A stretch of 64,000 bases of DNA from an uncultured Pseudomonadales bacterium (GTDB taxonomy: Bacteria; Pseudomonadota; Gammaproteobacteria; Pseudomonadales; Pseudohongiellaceae), in contig CASIAB010000005.1 of the NCBI GenBank assembly GCA_949372635.1, positions 186,001 through 250,000 on the forward strand. Reading direction: 5' to 3'. The position numbers and the translations under genes are program-made. Under the pieces are notes generated by a model. It did not search any database. It saw nothing but the letters and a program-made list of their open reading frames with translations, and was not told the DNA's origin. The stretch's first letter is position 1, and each line of letters begins with the position of its first letter. Positions 38,544 through 48,137 of this stretch are shown here, piece after piece.

Positions 38544-39341
38544 TTATTGCTGGGGCTCCTCATCACTTTCGTTTCCCTCAAGCTGAGCCTTGAGCTTCTT
38601 CTCACTGTCCAACCGATATTCTATATTCGATAAGATACCTCTGAGTATATTCATCTCCATCACATCAATCCTGATACGACTAAACAAACGGCGCATTCTT
38701 GGCATGAGCTGTCGCGGATTCTCTGGATCATGAAATTTAATTGCCGTCATAACCCTCTCTAGATGAACATAGAAGTGTTCGACTTGCTCTGAATTTGCCT
38801 TCTCCTGATCCCAATGCTCATCCTCAGCAACCGCCGGCCGCTCATCCAAGGCTAATGCTGCTTTACGCACTTCATAACAAACTACCATCACGGCCGCTGA
38901 CAGATTTAATGAGCTGTAATTCGGGTCTGCCGGTATCTGCACATGGAAATGACATAACTGCAGCTCCTCGTTGTTCAGTCCCGCATCTTCGCGGCCAAAT
39001 ACAAGTGCGACTTTATTGACTGTCGCCTCTGCCACTGCCTTCTCTCCGCACTGCTCCGGCGAAACCATCGGCCAAGGAATGTTGCGAGACCGCGCACTTG
39101 CGCCGATGACTAGACCACAGCGCTCAACAGCCTCCTGCAGACTGGAAACCACCCGGGCATTATCAAGAATATCGACGGCAGAAACCGCCCGACCCACGGC
39201 CACACCGCTAGGAAAGTCCTCAGGCTGAACCAGAGTCAATTTGCTAAGCCCCATATTCTTCATCGCTCGTGCAGTAGCTCCGATATTGCCTGGATGAGAG
39301 GTATTAACTAGAACTACACAAATCTGGTTGAAATCAAACAT
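38544..39341 (-). CDS. trmJ: tRNA (cytidine/uridine-2'-O-)-methyltransferase TrmJ
   Basis: SPOUT enzyme methylating the ribose of position 32 in tRNAs. 265 residues from the ATG at 39341 (MFDFNQICVVLVNTSHPGNIG); the 54-residue upstream extension is non-homologous. Knot motifs: NIGATARAMKNMG, FGREDAGLNNEE and YSSLNLSAAVMVVCYE. Divergent from suhB, the same arrangement as in Pseudomonas. Confidence 0.94.
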   Translation of the reverse strand: MFDFNQICVVLVNTSHPGNIGATARAMKNMGLSKLTLVQPEDFPSGVAVGRAVSAVDILDNARVVSSLQEAVERCGLVIGASARSRNIPWPMVSPEQCGEKAVAEATVNKVALVFGREDAGLNNEELQLCHFHVQIPADPNYSSLNLSAAVMVVCYEVRKAALALDERPAVAEDEHWDQEKANSEQVEHFYVHLERVMTAIKFHDPENPRQLMPRMRRLFSRIRIDVMEMNILRGILSNIEYRLDSEKKLKAQLEGNESDEEPQQ

Positions 39342-39652
39342 TTTGCTGTCGCTATTCGTAAACAAAGAAGCGCGAATTATAGCAGGATAGATACGCTGTC
39401 GCGGGCTAACAGCGAGTATATTCATACCAGATCGAGCACCTTGCCACCCTAAATAGTAATAGTTTCCTTCTGCTTTCCTTTGTTTGTTATCATATGCTCT
39501 CATCTAGTGGCTGTAGCGCAGTTGATGCGCGGAAGTAATTCCCCAAGAACCCTCCTACAGACCCGCAGCAAATGGGCTCGATCATCTCGATAGAAGCCCA
39601 AAATTGTTTCCTAATAGGCTAGGAGCCTGTTAGCACGCTCAGGAAGTCAGCA
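39342..39652. other. Divergent intergenic region trmJ/suhB (311 bases)
   Basis: Promoters for both genes. A small hairpin AGGCT-AGG-AGCCT near 39618-39630 lies just before suhB. Otherwise nothing recognised. Confidence 0.5.
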
Positions 39653-40432
39653 ATGCATCCCTTGTTAAATATCGCGCTTCACGCCGCCAGAGATGCTGCC
39701 GAGGCAATAGCACATAGCAGCGACCGCCTCGACAGAATTAAGATTATCAATGACGACCCTGCTCATTTCCTCACGTCTATGGATTTAGAAGCCGAAAAAA
39801 CAATCTTTTACCATTTAGAAAAAGCCCACCCCGAACACAGTTTTTACTCTCGCGCCTCCGGCCTCAAACAGGGAGAAAACAAGGATACTGTTTGGTTTAT
39901 CGACCCACTTTTAGGGAATAGAAATTTCGCTACTGGCTATACGCAGTTCGGCGTATCACTAGCCTGTCAAATTGACGGCGTGGTTCAACATGCAATCCTA
40001 GTCTGCCCTCTACTACGCGAAGAATTCATCGCAAGTAGGGGTAAAGGCGCCAGACTCAATTCGCATCGCATCCGCGTAGGCAATCGCACAGACATTTCCG
40101 GTAGTCTTATCGGTCTCAACCCCGACGGCATGCTGCAAGATCTTGCTTTGGGGCTACAAACAGAAATCATGGCCGCGGGTGCCAGCCCGAGGATTTCTGG
40201 CTGCACTGCTTTGGATATGGTGCAAATAGCGGCAGACCGCATGCAGGGTGGCTTTTCGGCGAACGAAAATATGCTTTCCCTAGCTGGGGCCAAGCTCATC
40301 CTGCAAGAAGCGGGTGGATTATTGGCCAGCGAAAGCGGAAACCCTAACCTAACTGACGCGAACGAATTGGTGTACGGCAATCCGAAGATATACAAGCAAC
40401 TGAGCATGCTGCACAAAGGCCTTACTGCATAA
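39653..40432 (+). CDS. suhB: SuhB homologue lacking catalytic metal ligands (predicted pseudoenzyme)
   Basis: 259 residues aligning end to end with SuhB/inositol monophosphatase from MHPLLNIALHAARDAAEAIA. The metal site is degraded by direct reading: the EES motif is SRAS (Glu67 to Arg), DPLDGT is DPLLGN (Asp84 kept, Asp87 to Leu, Thr89 to Asn), and the PWD motif near 209 is MLS (Asp to Ser). Asp44 remains. IMPase activity is therefore unlikely. E. coli SuhB also works as a non-enzymatic antitermination/rRNA folding factor with NusA and RNA polymerase, which could be the retained role. The frame is intact and at the orthologous trmJ/suhB locus. Confidence 0.9.
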   Translation: MHPLLNIALHAARDAAEAIAHSSDRLDRIKIINDDPAHFLTSMDLEAEKTIFYHLEKAHPEHSFYSRASGLKQGENKDTVWFIDPLLGNRNFATGYTQFGVSLACQIDGVVQHAILVCPLLREEFIASRGKGARLNSHRIRVGNRTDISGSLIGLNPDGMLQDLALGLQTEIMAAGASPRISGCTALDMVQIAADRMQGGFSANENMLSLAGAKLILQEAGGLLASESGNPNLTDANELVYGNPKIYKQLSMLHKGLTA

Positions 40433-40553
40433 CCTAGGCTTTGCAACTTTCTGTGTCAAAAAGGGTATGGTTTCAAAAATGAGGTATATTAATCAACACT
40501 CACAATCAGAACAGATTTTGATCTAGCATTCCCAATTAGGCTATAAATTAACT

Positions 40554-41939
40554 ATGTCTTCGACTAGCAATAAGCACAGCTTCAATCTGTCAGAAGGCTC
40601 CATTCAAAAATCCCTCATCCGCATGACAACTCCGATGATCATCGGCATGCTCATGCTATTTACGTTTAGCCTAGTAGACACATTATTCATCAGCTTCCTT
40701 GGCACCGAAGCGCTAACTGCAATTAGCTTTACGTTTCCAGTTACCTTTACCATCATGAGCCTTGCTATCGGCCTTGGCATCGGCGCCTCAGCTGTCGTCG
40801 GCAAGTATCTAGGACGCTCTGACTACGAAAAAGCTAAAGAAGCCTCCACCGTAATCAACTACATTTCCTTGCTACTCGCCACTATTGTTGTAGCTATCTG
40901 CTGGTTCTTCATGGACAGCATATTTAACTTGATGGGAGCTCGCGAATCGCTAATGCCCGCAATCAGGGAGTACATGAACGTCTGGTTTCCTGGCAGCATA
41001 ATGGTCGTCTGTATCATGACGGGCAATAGCATTTTACGGGCCTGTGGCGACACCAAGACACCCAGCATATTGATGGCTGCAGCGGGCCTCATCAACGCCA
41101 TCCTCGACCCTATCTTGATATTCGGTCTCGGCCCCATACCTGCATTGGGCATTCAGGGCGCAGCCTGGGCTACAGTTACTGCGTGGGGAATTTGCTATTT
41201 CTATTTGATGTACATCCTCGTCATTCAAAAAGAGCTGGTGAGCAGCTCAATGCCCAGTCGACCTGTCATGCTTTCGTCCGGGCGCGAGATGCTGCGCATT
41301 GGCGTTCCAGCTGCGGGGGCAAATATGATGACCCCTCTGGCTGCAGGAATAATGACGGCTATCGCCGCGGGCTTCGGAGACGAGGCAGTTGCTGCCTTCG
41401 GCGTGGGGGCCAGGCTCGAACCCATGGCCACCTTGATCGTCTTAGCGATGTCCTCATCACTGCCCCCACTAATCAGCCAGAATTTCGGCGCAGCCAAGAT
41501 CGATCGCGTTGAGAAAGCCTATCAACTCTCAATCAAATTTATTCTCGTATGGCAGATGCTTGTCTATGCACTAGTTGCACTGGGTGCAGGCGTGATCGCC
41601 TCGACATTCTCTGACGACCCCAAAGTGATTGAGACTATAAAACTATTTCTCTGGATTCTGCCACTAGGCTACGGATTGCAGGGCATAGTCATCCTGACTA
41701 ACTCGTCATTGAATGCACTGCATCGGCCTATGGCTGCCCTGTATCTAAGCTCAGCACGCTTCTTCGTTTTCTACGTGCCACTTGCCTATGTGGGAAGTCA
41801 GTGGTTTGGGTTAGCAGGGTTTTTCGGAGGTGCTTTCTGTGGGAATCTCTTAATGGCGGCTATATCATATAGCTCATTCAATAAGGTAATCTCAGAGGAA
41901 CGAGCGATTCACGTGGATTCTGCCGAAAATACTGCTTAG
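40554..41939 (+). CDS. MATE family efflux transporter
   Basis: 461 residues with about 12 transmembrane helices and the duplicated MATE layout: TPMIIGMLMLFTFSLVDTLF, DTLFISFLGTEALTAIS, and in the second half GVPAAGANMMTPLAAGIMT. Sodium- or proton-coupled drug/metabolite export; NorM/DinF type cannot be decided from sequence alone. 121 bases after suhB. Confidence 0.92.
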   Translation: MSSTSNKHSFNLSEGSIQKSLIRMTTPMIIGMLMLFTFSLVDTLFISFLGTEALTAISFTFPVTFTIMSLAIGLGIGASAVVGKYLGRSDYEKAKEASTVINYISLLLATIVVAICWFFMDSIFNLMGARESLMPAIREYMNVWFPGSIMVVCIMTGNSILRACGDTKTPSILMAAAGLINAILDPILIFGLGPIPALGIQGAAWATVTAWGICYFYLMYILVIQKELVSSSMPSRPVMLSSGREMLRIGVPAAGANMMTPLAAGIMTAIAAGFGDEAVAAFGVGARLEPMATLIVLAMSSSLPPLISQNFGAAKIDRVEKAYQLSIKFILVWQMLVYALVALGAGVIASTFSDDPKVIETIKLFLWILPLGYGLQGIVILTNSSLNALHRPMAALYLSSARFFVFYVPLAYVGSQWFGLAGFFGGAFCGNLLMAAISYSSFNKVISEERAIHVDSAENTA

Positions 41940-42015
41940 ATAGCTGGAAGGCAGAGGGAACCAGCACAATTCCTGCAACTCTTTTGACTCGCCCTGCCTG
42001 CTGAATTTGACATGC

Positions 42016-43611
42016 CTAACTGCGAAACAAGTTTTTCACACCGTCCAGTAACGAGGCAGCAGCCGGCGGAGGCAAGGGCGCATCAATCTCTGCCTCAGCG
42101 AAACTGAAGCTCTTATCCTCTACCGTAGCACTGCCGGCCTCACTATTTGGCCCATCGTCGTAGCTAAGTCGGTTGTTAACTTGCTGGAAGGCCAACATCT
42201 CCATACAAAGATCGTTGTAGTCTTCTTGCGTAAGCAACTCCGGCTGCTCCTTCATATTCATTGTAAACTGCTGGTCATTTGCAGCTGAAAGATAGTGTAG
42301 CTCTCTCTTCGACGTAAGCAGTAAGCCTTCTTCCTTCGCGATGTTGTAAAGCGGCGTTCCACGCAGAGGAATATAAGGGAAGAAGAAGAAATGCTCTGGC
42401 GCGATAGTTTTATTTAGCTCAAGAGTCTTGCGCATATTTGCAGCAGTTTCTAACGGCGCGCCTACAATATTAAAAGTTAGTCGATTAATGCCCGCCTTCT
42501 TGCAGTTAGCGGCGGCCTCGATTACCTGCTCATTCGTCATCTTACGACCCAGCATCTTCGCCCTGAATTCTTCGTCACCACTCTCTATCCCAAACCAGAT
42601 CGTGTGGCAGCCTGCATCTGCTGCCATCTTACAGAACGCTTCGTTCATCACTTCTACCCGAGAGTTTATCGAGAACGGAAGACCAATCTGCTCCCCATAG
42701 AGTGGGAAGAACGCTCTAACGAATTTTAGATTGGAAAGAAACAGTTCATCCCAAAACTCGAAATAGCCCACACCGTACTTATCTCGCAGACGAATAAGCT
42801 CATCCACCATGTCTTGCGGATCATATTTTCTAAGAAATGTCTTCTTGGTTTTCCAGCCCTCTAAGATAGGCGTGTTGCAACAATAGGTGCAACGATATGG
42901 ACAACCTCGCCCTGTCATAACTGGAAGGACAAGGACACCCTTCGGTCCGAAAATTGAGGAGTTTACATCTTTAAAGCCATCCTCTTTTTCAAAGACATCG
43001 TAGTCGGGAAAAGGCAATGAGGCTAAGTCTCCGATCTGATGCGCTTCTGTTTCATAAACAGAACCGTCGATTAGTTTTTCCCACATGCCATCGGCTGGGC
43101 CATGCTTAGTTCCCTGCAAATGTTGCACGAGGTTACCGATAGCGTGCTCACCGTCTCCAACGCAAATGTAGTCGACACTAGGACTCTCTATTGTTTGCTC
43201 TTGCGAAAGCATTGCCTGATAGCCGCCAATTACAAGCGGCAGGTCCGGCATCAATTTTTTGATCTGGGCGAAGTAAGGCTCCATCGGATACCAGTGCGGG
43301 CTCATAATCGAGAAGGCGATAACATCCGCATCCAGATCCTGAATCATGCGCGCATAATTTTCAGGGGAATATTTTTCCGCATCACGCAGAATTAGTACCG
43401 GCTCTAGCAGCACTTCCACATTGGGGAATTCGCGCTTTAAATAGGCTGACATGCTAGCGATTGGCATCGCTATTTCATTGCCATCTGGGGAATAAAAGGA
43501 GAAAGCGAGTCGCAACGTTTTTTTCTTAACGCTACCAAACCAACGCGATTTTTCCTGAGGATACACCGGCCGATCATTGCCAACCGCTATAACATTTAGC
43601 TTGGAATTCAT
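42016..43611 (-). CDS. B12-binding domain radical SAM protein
   Basis: 531 residues. N-terminal cobalamin-binding domain (residues ~30-175, DADVIAFSIMSPHWYPMEPY, PLVIGGYQAMLS, VGDGEHAI), then radical SAM with TGRGCPYRCTYCCNTPI at about 235-250, EFWDELFLSN and IWFGIESGDEEFRAKM. The C-terminal 50 residues are Ser/Ala/Pro rich. This architecture covers methyltransferases and cyclases of secondary metabolism; no partner genes are adjacent, so the reaction is unknown. Convergent with the MATE gene. Confidence 0.9.
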   Translation of the reverse strand: MNSKLNVIAVGNDRPVYPQEKSRWFGSVKKKTLRLAFSFYSPDGNEIAMPIASMSAYLKREFPNVEVLLEPVLILRDAEKYSPENYARMIQDLDADVIAFSIMSPHWYPMEPYFAQIKKLMPDLPLVIGGYQAMLSQEQTIESPSVDYICVGDGEHAIGNLVQHLQGTKHGPADGMWEKLIDGSVYETEAHQIGDLASLPFPDYDVFEKEDGFKDVNSSIFGPKGVLVLPVMTGRGCPYRCTYCCNTPILEGWKTKKTFLRKYDPQDMVDELIRLRDKYGVGYFEFWDELFLSNLKFVRAFFPLYGEQIGLPFSINSRVEVMNEAFCKMAADAGCHTIWFGIESGDEEFRAKMLGRKMTNEQVIEAAANCKKAGINRLTFNIVGAPLETAANMRKTLELNKTIAPEHFFFFPYIPLRGTPLYNIAKEEGLLLTSKRELHYLSAANDQQFTMNMKEQPELLTQEDYNDLCMEMLAFQQVNNRLSYDDGPNSEAGSATVEDKSFSFAEAEIDAPLPPPAAASLLDGVKNLFRS

Positions 43612-43918
43612 AACTTAATCCTGAGTGCTCATTTCGAAGTGCCGACAGACACAAATAATAAGATATAGCTTACCGACTAAAACAAACAGCTTTCACTCTT
43701 TTGATATCGACTGAACAGCTTCAAAGTATACCAGATTCCAGCATAATAATCATAAAATGCGGGCACACAAATCCATGAGAGCCATATGGTTAATGTGGGT
43801 TTGTCTGGCTATGGTTTCCAGTACCTAGAGATTGCTTTATGCTCTGCCTTGTAGCTGATGAGCCCTAAAAAAAGCCGGCTTATCAAAAGCAACCCACCGA
43901 TTCGGAAATACGCACACT
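43612..43918. other. Divergent intergenic region (307 bases)
   Basis: Promoters for the radical SAM gene (minus) and nitroreductase (plus). No gene or clear motif recognised. Confidence 0.5.
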
Positions 43919-44473
43919 ATGGATGCATTAGACGCTCTACATCTGAGAAGTTCCGTTCCCAAGCTAGGTGACCCACTGCCCTCGCAGGAGGTGCTCGAAA
44001 ATATCTACAAAGCCGCGTTCACCGCAGCTGACCATGCTGTGCTCAGGCCCTGGCGTTTCCTAGTAGTTAAAGGTGACGCACGAGAGAAACTCGGCGAACT
44101 CTTCGCCAAGGCTGGTATAGCGAAAGATGCCTCTCTAAACCAAGCGGCAATAGAAAAACTCCGCGGCAAGCCGCTACGTGCACCCCTAGTCTTAGTTTGC
44201 ATATCCAGCTTCAAGCCTCATCCCAAGGTCCCAGAGATCGAGCAAGATTTATCTGCAGGCGCTGCCACTCAGAATATGCTGCTAGCCGCCTTTGCCCAAG
44301 ACTTAGGGGCAATGTGGAGAACCGGCTCATTCGCCTATGACCCTCTTGTTAAAATTGGCCTCGGGCTGAGCTCTGAGGAAAAAATCATTGGATTTCTTTA
44401 CATAGGAACGATCGATGGTGGCACTAAACAGCCACGTGAAGTCGATTATCAGCAGTATTTTCAAGAGTGGTAG
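43919..44473 (+). CDS. Nitroreductase family protein (YdjA-like)
   Basis: 184 residues, the short YdjA class of FMN nitroreductases. HLRSSVPKLGDPLPSQEVL, HAVLRPWRFLVVKGDAREKL (FMN binding Arg and Trp) and AAFAQDLGAMWRTGSFAYD match. A dimeric NAD(P)H-dependent reductase; the physiological substrate is unknown. Confidence 0.92.
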   Translation: MDALDALHLRSSVPKLGDPLPSQEVLENIYKAAFTAADHAVLRPWRFLVVKGDAREKLGELFAKAGIAKDASLNQAAIEKLRGKPLRAPLVLVCISSFKPHPKVPEIEQDLSAGAATQNMLLAAFAQDLGAMWRTGSFAYDPLVKIGLGLSSEEKIIGFLYIGTIDGGTKQPREVDYQQYFQEW

Positions 44474-45396
44474 GTAGGCCAGTCTAGCTGGGATGTTCGG
44501 AGAAGAAGTAGAGCCAGACACCAAAGCTGAGACGTCGCCCACTGCCGAAGCGGACAAGGCTCTAGCTGATTTGAAGAGCTATTTGGTGAGGAGTAACAAT
44601 AGCGCCGTACCCATCTAGTGCGTTATCCGTCCAACCCATATATTGGAATCAACCATCCTATCGACACTTCATCTTCACCCATACTTGGGATAACTAGACG
44701 CCATACAAACGTCGACCGACTGCAGCCGTCCGCCAACTAAGCTCTCATTCAGGCATCTTACGACGGTTGCCACCGAGCTCTATTCACCCTTAGGTCATCT
44801 GAGACGTGTAATATTGGCCCTAGAAAGAGGAGAATTTTCATGAAAAATTTAACTAGAGCAACCCTGAGTGCCAATCACGCAGCTCTCGACAGAAGCCAAC
44901 GATCTCGTCATGGTTGCGAGTATCGTCGCGATCGTTATAATTCTGCGCGTGGTTTTGGAGGCAGACACTCCAACCGAGATAGCTATTCAGGAGCGAACTT
45001 CACCAGCGAACCCATAAGAGGGGCTCTCGTCGAACGCGAATCGTCAAAAATCCGCATTCCGGTAGAGCGGTAGCCGCTTTTAGCTCACGGGCATCGATCA
45101 CGACGCAATTGCTGTAAATAGTTTTATAATTTACATAAGAAAAGGACTGATCAACCACACAGGTTATTCGCTTAGCCTATATCACACTGGTCAATTCTTA
45201 AACACCAAAGGCTATGTTGATTACGCCAGCGTCAAGGCGAAGCGAAAGAAATACTTTACCGCTACCATTCTCAACAAATAACTGCGCTAAATAATCCGAA
45301 TATCACCTTCGAGCATGAATATTCGGGTTCCAGCTTAGTCTAGCGAAACTGGCCTAAGCTGAGCTATAATTCTGTGCCTAGCCAGAACAGACGACG
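44474..45396. other. Gene-poor kilobase with fragments
   Basis: No recognised gene. Contains a 41-codon frame from ATG 44492 (MFGEEVEPDTKAETSPTAEA), the small frame at 44840, and a start-less open frame 45080-45280 ending GYVDYASVKAKRKKYFTATI that reads like coding sequence but matches nothing I know. It could be a decayed gene or a small-protein locus. Confidence 0.5.
44840..45073 (+). CDS. Possible small Arg/Ser/Gly-rich protein
   Basis: 77 residues from an ATG with a good ribosome site (AGAGGAG, seven bases upstream). Composition is basic with RGFGGRHSNRDSYSG, reminiscent of RNA-binding tails, but no domain is recognised. The +1 frame of the same bases, from a GTG near 44870, codes for a 49-residue peptide with a convincing hydrophobic helix (LVMVASIVAIVIILRVVL). 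Only one is likely real; the ribosome site favours the first and the composition favours the second. Confidence 0.35.
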   Translation: MKNLTRATLSANHAALDRSQRSRHGCEYRRDRYNSARGFGGRHSNRDSYSGANFTSEPIRGALVERESSKIRIPVER

Positions 45397-45972
45397 ATGC
45401 GAACCACAATATTTTCTACTCCCCTAATCACTCCGCTGCTGCGCTTTCTAGCAATTTTGATACTCAGGCTTATCGGCTGGACGTCAATTGGTAGCAAAGT
45501 TTCTGTTCCAAAATATGTCCTCATCGGCGCACCTCACACCAGCAACTGGGATTTTCCATTAATGATTCTGGTTGTATTGGAATTGCGCTTGCAGCTTTTT
45601 TGGATGGGCAAACACACACTCTTCTCCTTCCCGTTTTCCGGCATCATGAAATGGCTAGGAGGAATTCCAATCAATCGTACCAAGTCACAAAACGCTGTGA
45701 ACGACATCGTCGGTCAGTTCAAGAGCAACGAAAATTTTGTAGTTTTAGTGCCACCTGAAGGGACTAGGCTCAAAGTAAAAGAATGGAAGACCGGCTTTTA
45801 TCACATAGCGAATAACGCTGGAGTACCGATCCTAATGGGCTACGTGAATGCTGAAAAAAAAGAAGCCGGGTTCGCAAACTTCTTCTACCCCACTGGGGAT
45901 TTAGAAACTGACATGAAAGAAATTCGCAGCTTCTATGCACAGAAGAAAGGCTTAACAGCGGAGAATAGTTAG
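45397..45972 (+). CDS. Lysophospholipid acyltransferase family protein (PlsC-like)
   Basis: 191 residues, short for the family. Catalytic HxxxxD in GAPHTSNWDFPLM, substrate motif VPPEGTRLKVKEWKTGFYHI, and an N-terminal hydrophobic segment (LLRFLAILILRLIGW). Transfers acyl groups to a glycerol-phosphate-like lipid at the inner membrane; the acceptor is undefined. Its stop overlaps the convergent TetR gene by four bases. Confidence 0.9.
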   Translation: MRTTIFSTPLITPLLRFLAILILRLIGWTSIGSKVSVPKYVLIGAPHTSNWDFPLMILVVLELRLQLFWMGKHTLFSFPFSGIMKWLGGIPINRTKSQNAVNDIVGQFKSNENFVVLVPPEGTRLKVKEWKTGFYHIANNAGVPILMGYVNAEKKEAGFANFFYPTGDLETDMKEIRSFYAQKKGLTAENS

Positions 45973-46727
45973 GGCAGCTCTAAATTCACGGCGGCACTGT
46001 CATTGCTGCCCTCAATGCCAGCAGCTGGATACTGCAAACACTTAAGCAGGCTCTCAAAAACAAACTGCGCATACTCTTGCTTACCAATATCTCGTAATTT
46101 AAATTTCCATTGTTTCAAGTGCCATTGCTGCAGCTGAGCCGTTACCTGAGAAGCCAATAATTTCGGCTGATCACAAAAAAATTGACCGCTTGCAACACCT
46201 TCAAGTACCGCGTCCATTAATATACCTTCAAAACGCAGCTCAAGTTCGAGTGTTTGTTGTTGTTGTTCCCGCGGCAATCCCTTTAGTTCCATAAAACAAA
46301 AATAGTACCAAGAGCTCATTTTTTCCATGGCAAATATTTCACCATAAACAATTGCGCGAATGCACTGGAGTGGCTCTAGATCATGAGCACTTAGTCCGCC
46401 GACTATCTGTTCGATAGTATGCCTTAACACACCTTCTATTAGCGAAGCGAGATCGTTCTTGCTACCAATATAAGCATATAAACCGCCCATGCTTATGCCC
46501 GTCTCCCGACTCAGATCCCTCAGACTCATCGCCTGAAAACCCTTAGCATTTGCTAAAGTAAAAGTAGCTGAGAATATCTTTTCAAGATTTCCAATGGCGA
46601 TCTTTGGGTTCTTGATCTCCATTTTATGCTTGTGCATTTCGAAAACGCTGCGCCAAAAAGACTCCCCCTCTAGGGTCCAAGCCTCGTTGAAGGATTCCAT
46701 ACTAATTTCTACTGGCCAAGCTGCCAT
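45969..46727 (-). CDS. TetR/AcrR family transcriptional regulator
   Basis: 252 residues. A HTH at about 52-100 (SATFTLANAKGFQAMSLRDL, then SRETGISMGGLYAYIGSK) preceded by an unusual 50-residue extension, followed by a helical ligand domain. AAGGAAG is a good ribosome site for the ATG at 46727. It probably represses itself through the GTTAACCAT repeats upstream. Ligand unknown; the opposite acyltransferase suggests a fatty acyl signal, which is guesswork. Confidence 0.88.
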   Translation of the reverse strand: MAAWPVEISMESFNEAWTLEGESFWRSVFEMHKHKMEIKNPKIAIGNLEKIFSATFTLANAKGFQAMSLRDLSRETGISMGGLYAYIGSKNDLASLIEGVLRHTIEQIVGGLSAHDLEPLQCIRAIVYGEIFAMEKMSSWYYFCFMELKGLPREQQQQTLELELRFEGILMDAVLEGVASGQFFCDQPKLLASQVTAQLQQWHLKQWKFKLRDIGKQEYAQFVFESLLKCLQYPAAGIEGSNDSAAVNLELP

Positions 46728-46762
46728 TTTTTCTTCCTTCTCTTTCTCGTTTAAATCTCTAC

Positions 46763-46812
46763 TGGTTAACCATTGTTATAAAAAACAGTTGGATTAAGTT
46801 TTAGTTAACCAT
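46763..46812. promoter_or_regulatory. Likely TetR operator pair
   Basis: TGGTTAACCA, a perfect 10-base palindrome at 46763-46772, and AGTTAACCAT at 46803-46812 share GTTAACCAT with a 39-base period, just upstream of the TetR-family gene. Confidence 0.55.
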
Positions 46813-46939
46813 AAAAAGCGCATCTATTCGAATAACTATGAAGCCCAGTCGATCAACACCCATCTAGCATCGTTGAATTTCGCCTTATGGGTTTTAGATC
46901 CTTGCAGCTGGCATCACTTTTGCATCCGCACTAGCAACG

Positions 46940-47647
46940 CTAAATCCAATAGGAGGCTATGGCTGCCAAACCTGCGATCACACAGAGTCCCAGCGAGACG
47001 CGCCGGAGATTCTTTTGCGAAATACAATGCATGGTGCGCATTGCTACCCAGTACCCTGCCAGTGTGGCGGGCATCAGCGGCAGAGAAATCATAATATGCT
47101 CCATACCAAACCGTCCTATACTGGACAACATCACTAGAGACATAAAACAGCTAACCACAAAGAATGCAGCCAAATTCGCCCTAACAAAGTCATTCTCTTG
47201 ATGTTGCATCACTAGTGCCATAGGCGGCCCACCGATCGAAGTACTCGTTCCCATGAATCCAGAAAGAAAACCTGCGTAGAAAAGCGACTTCCCACTCGCA
47301 TTGAAAACGATATTGCTCATACTTAAAGCTACCGCAACAAGAACCGACAGGCCTAACCAGAGCGCTAGCGCTTGCTGGTCGATCCAAAGCAATAAAAAGC
47401 CACCGGATATGGTCCCAGGAATTCGCCCTAGAATCGCAAACCTCAAACCACGAAAGGAAATTGAACGCCAGTGGCTATAAGAATTAGCAACCGATAACGT
47501 TAACGCCGAGATAGTAATGGGCGCAGGAACATAAAGCGGGTCTACCAGGAAAAGAATGGGAGCCGCGACGATAGCCAAGCCAAAACCGATTGAACTCTGA
47601 ATAAACGAGCCAACAAATATGACGAATACTACTATTGCGATTTCCAT
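46940..47647 (-). CDS. TauE/SafE family sulfite/anion exporter
   Basis: 235 residues, about eight transmembrane helices. The TauE signature is visible at the start (GSFIQSSIGFGLAIVAAPIL) and again in FLSGFMGTSTSIGGPPMALV. The family exports sulfite, sulfonates or organic anions. A sulfur role is supported by the rhodanese-like gene immediately upstream on the same strand (19-base gap). Confidence 0.9.
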   Translation of the reverse strand: MEIAIVVFVIFVGSFIQSSIGFGLAIVAAPILFLVDPLYVPAPITISALTLSVANSYSHWRSISFRGLRFAILGRIPGTISGGFLLLWIDQQALALWLGLSVLVAVALSMSNIVFNASGKSLFYAGFLSGFMGTSTSIGGPPMALVMQHQENDFVRANLAAFFVVSCFMSLVMLSSIGRFGMEHIMISLPLMPATLAGYWVAMRTMHCISQKNLRRVSLGLCVIAGLAAIASYWI

Positions 47648-47665
47648 AAGCGGTTGTAGACAGGA

Positions 47666-48137
47666 TTAATGCAGCATTACGCCGGTTAATGGTGAAACGT
47701 GAGATGAAGTGGCGAACTCTATCGTGGCGGTCAAACCACTTTCCATTAAGCCCTGCTTCTCAAGCAGAGCATCATAGCCGTCTTCGTTAACTACTTCTTG
47801 AAAGCCTATCTCCATTAACATTTCGAGCACGAAGCCAGCGGATGTCCCGTTACTGCTATCATATACGTGCAGTTCATTTAAAGGTGCCGAGTAATTCTAC
47901 GAATATTTTATGACCAATATCATCGTGAGGAATGTTAATAGTGCCTTCGATATCCCTACGACGATACTCGCGCTGAGGGCGCACATCGATCCACACAATG
48001 TTACCATTCACCTGCCCTGCCCACGTGACCTGCGCAAAGACAAAGAAACTTCCACTTGCTATGAAGGGAAATAGAAGTAGGGTAATTCTCTCAATAATTG
48101 ACAAAGCTCGCGATTGGGAGCTCGATAATACTCGCAT
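47666..48137 (-). pseudogene. Periplasmic rhodanese-like protein, frameshifted and without catalytic Cys
   Basis: Signal peptide (ERITLLLFPFIASGSFFVFA), then VWIDVRPQREYRRRDIEGTI and NIPHDDIGHKI, a normal rhodanese start. At about 47876, in TTTAAATG, the frame shifts; the next frame reads NELHVYDSSNGTSAGFVLEM and EIGFQEVVNEDGYDALLEKQ to TAA at 47666. The active-site loop that should read YC..G reads YDSSNGTS, so even restored it has no catalytic Cys. Upstream of the TauE-type exporter. Confidence 0.8.
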
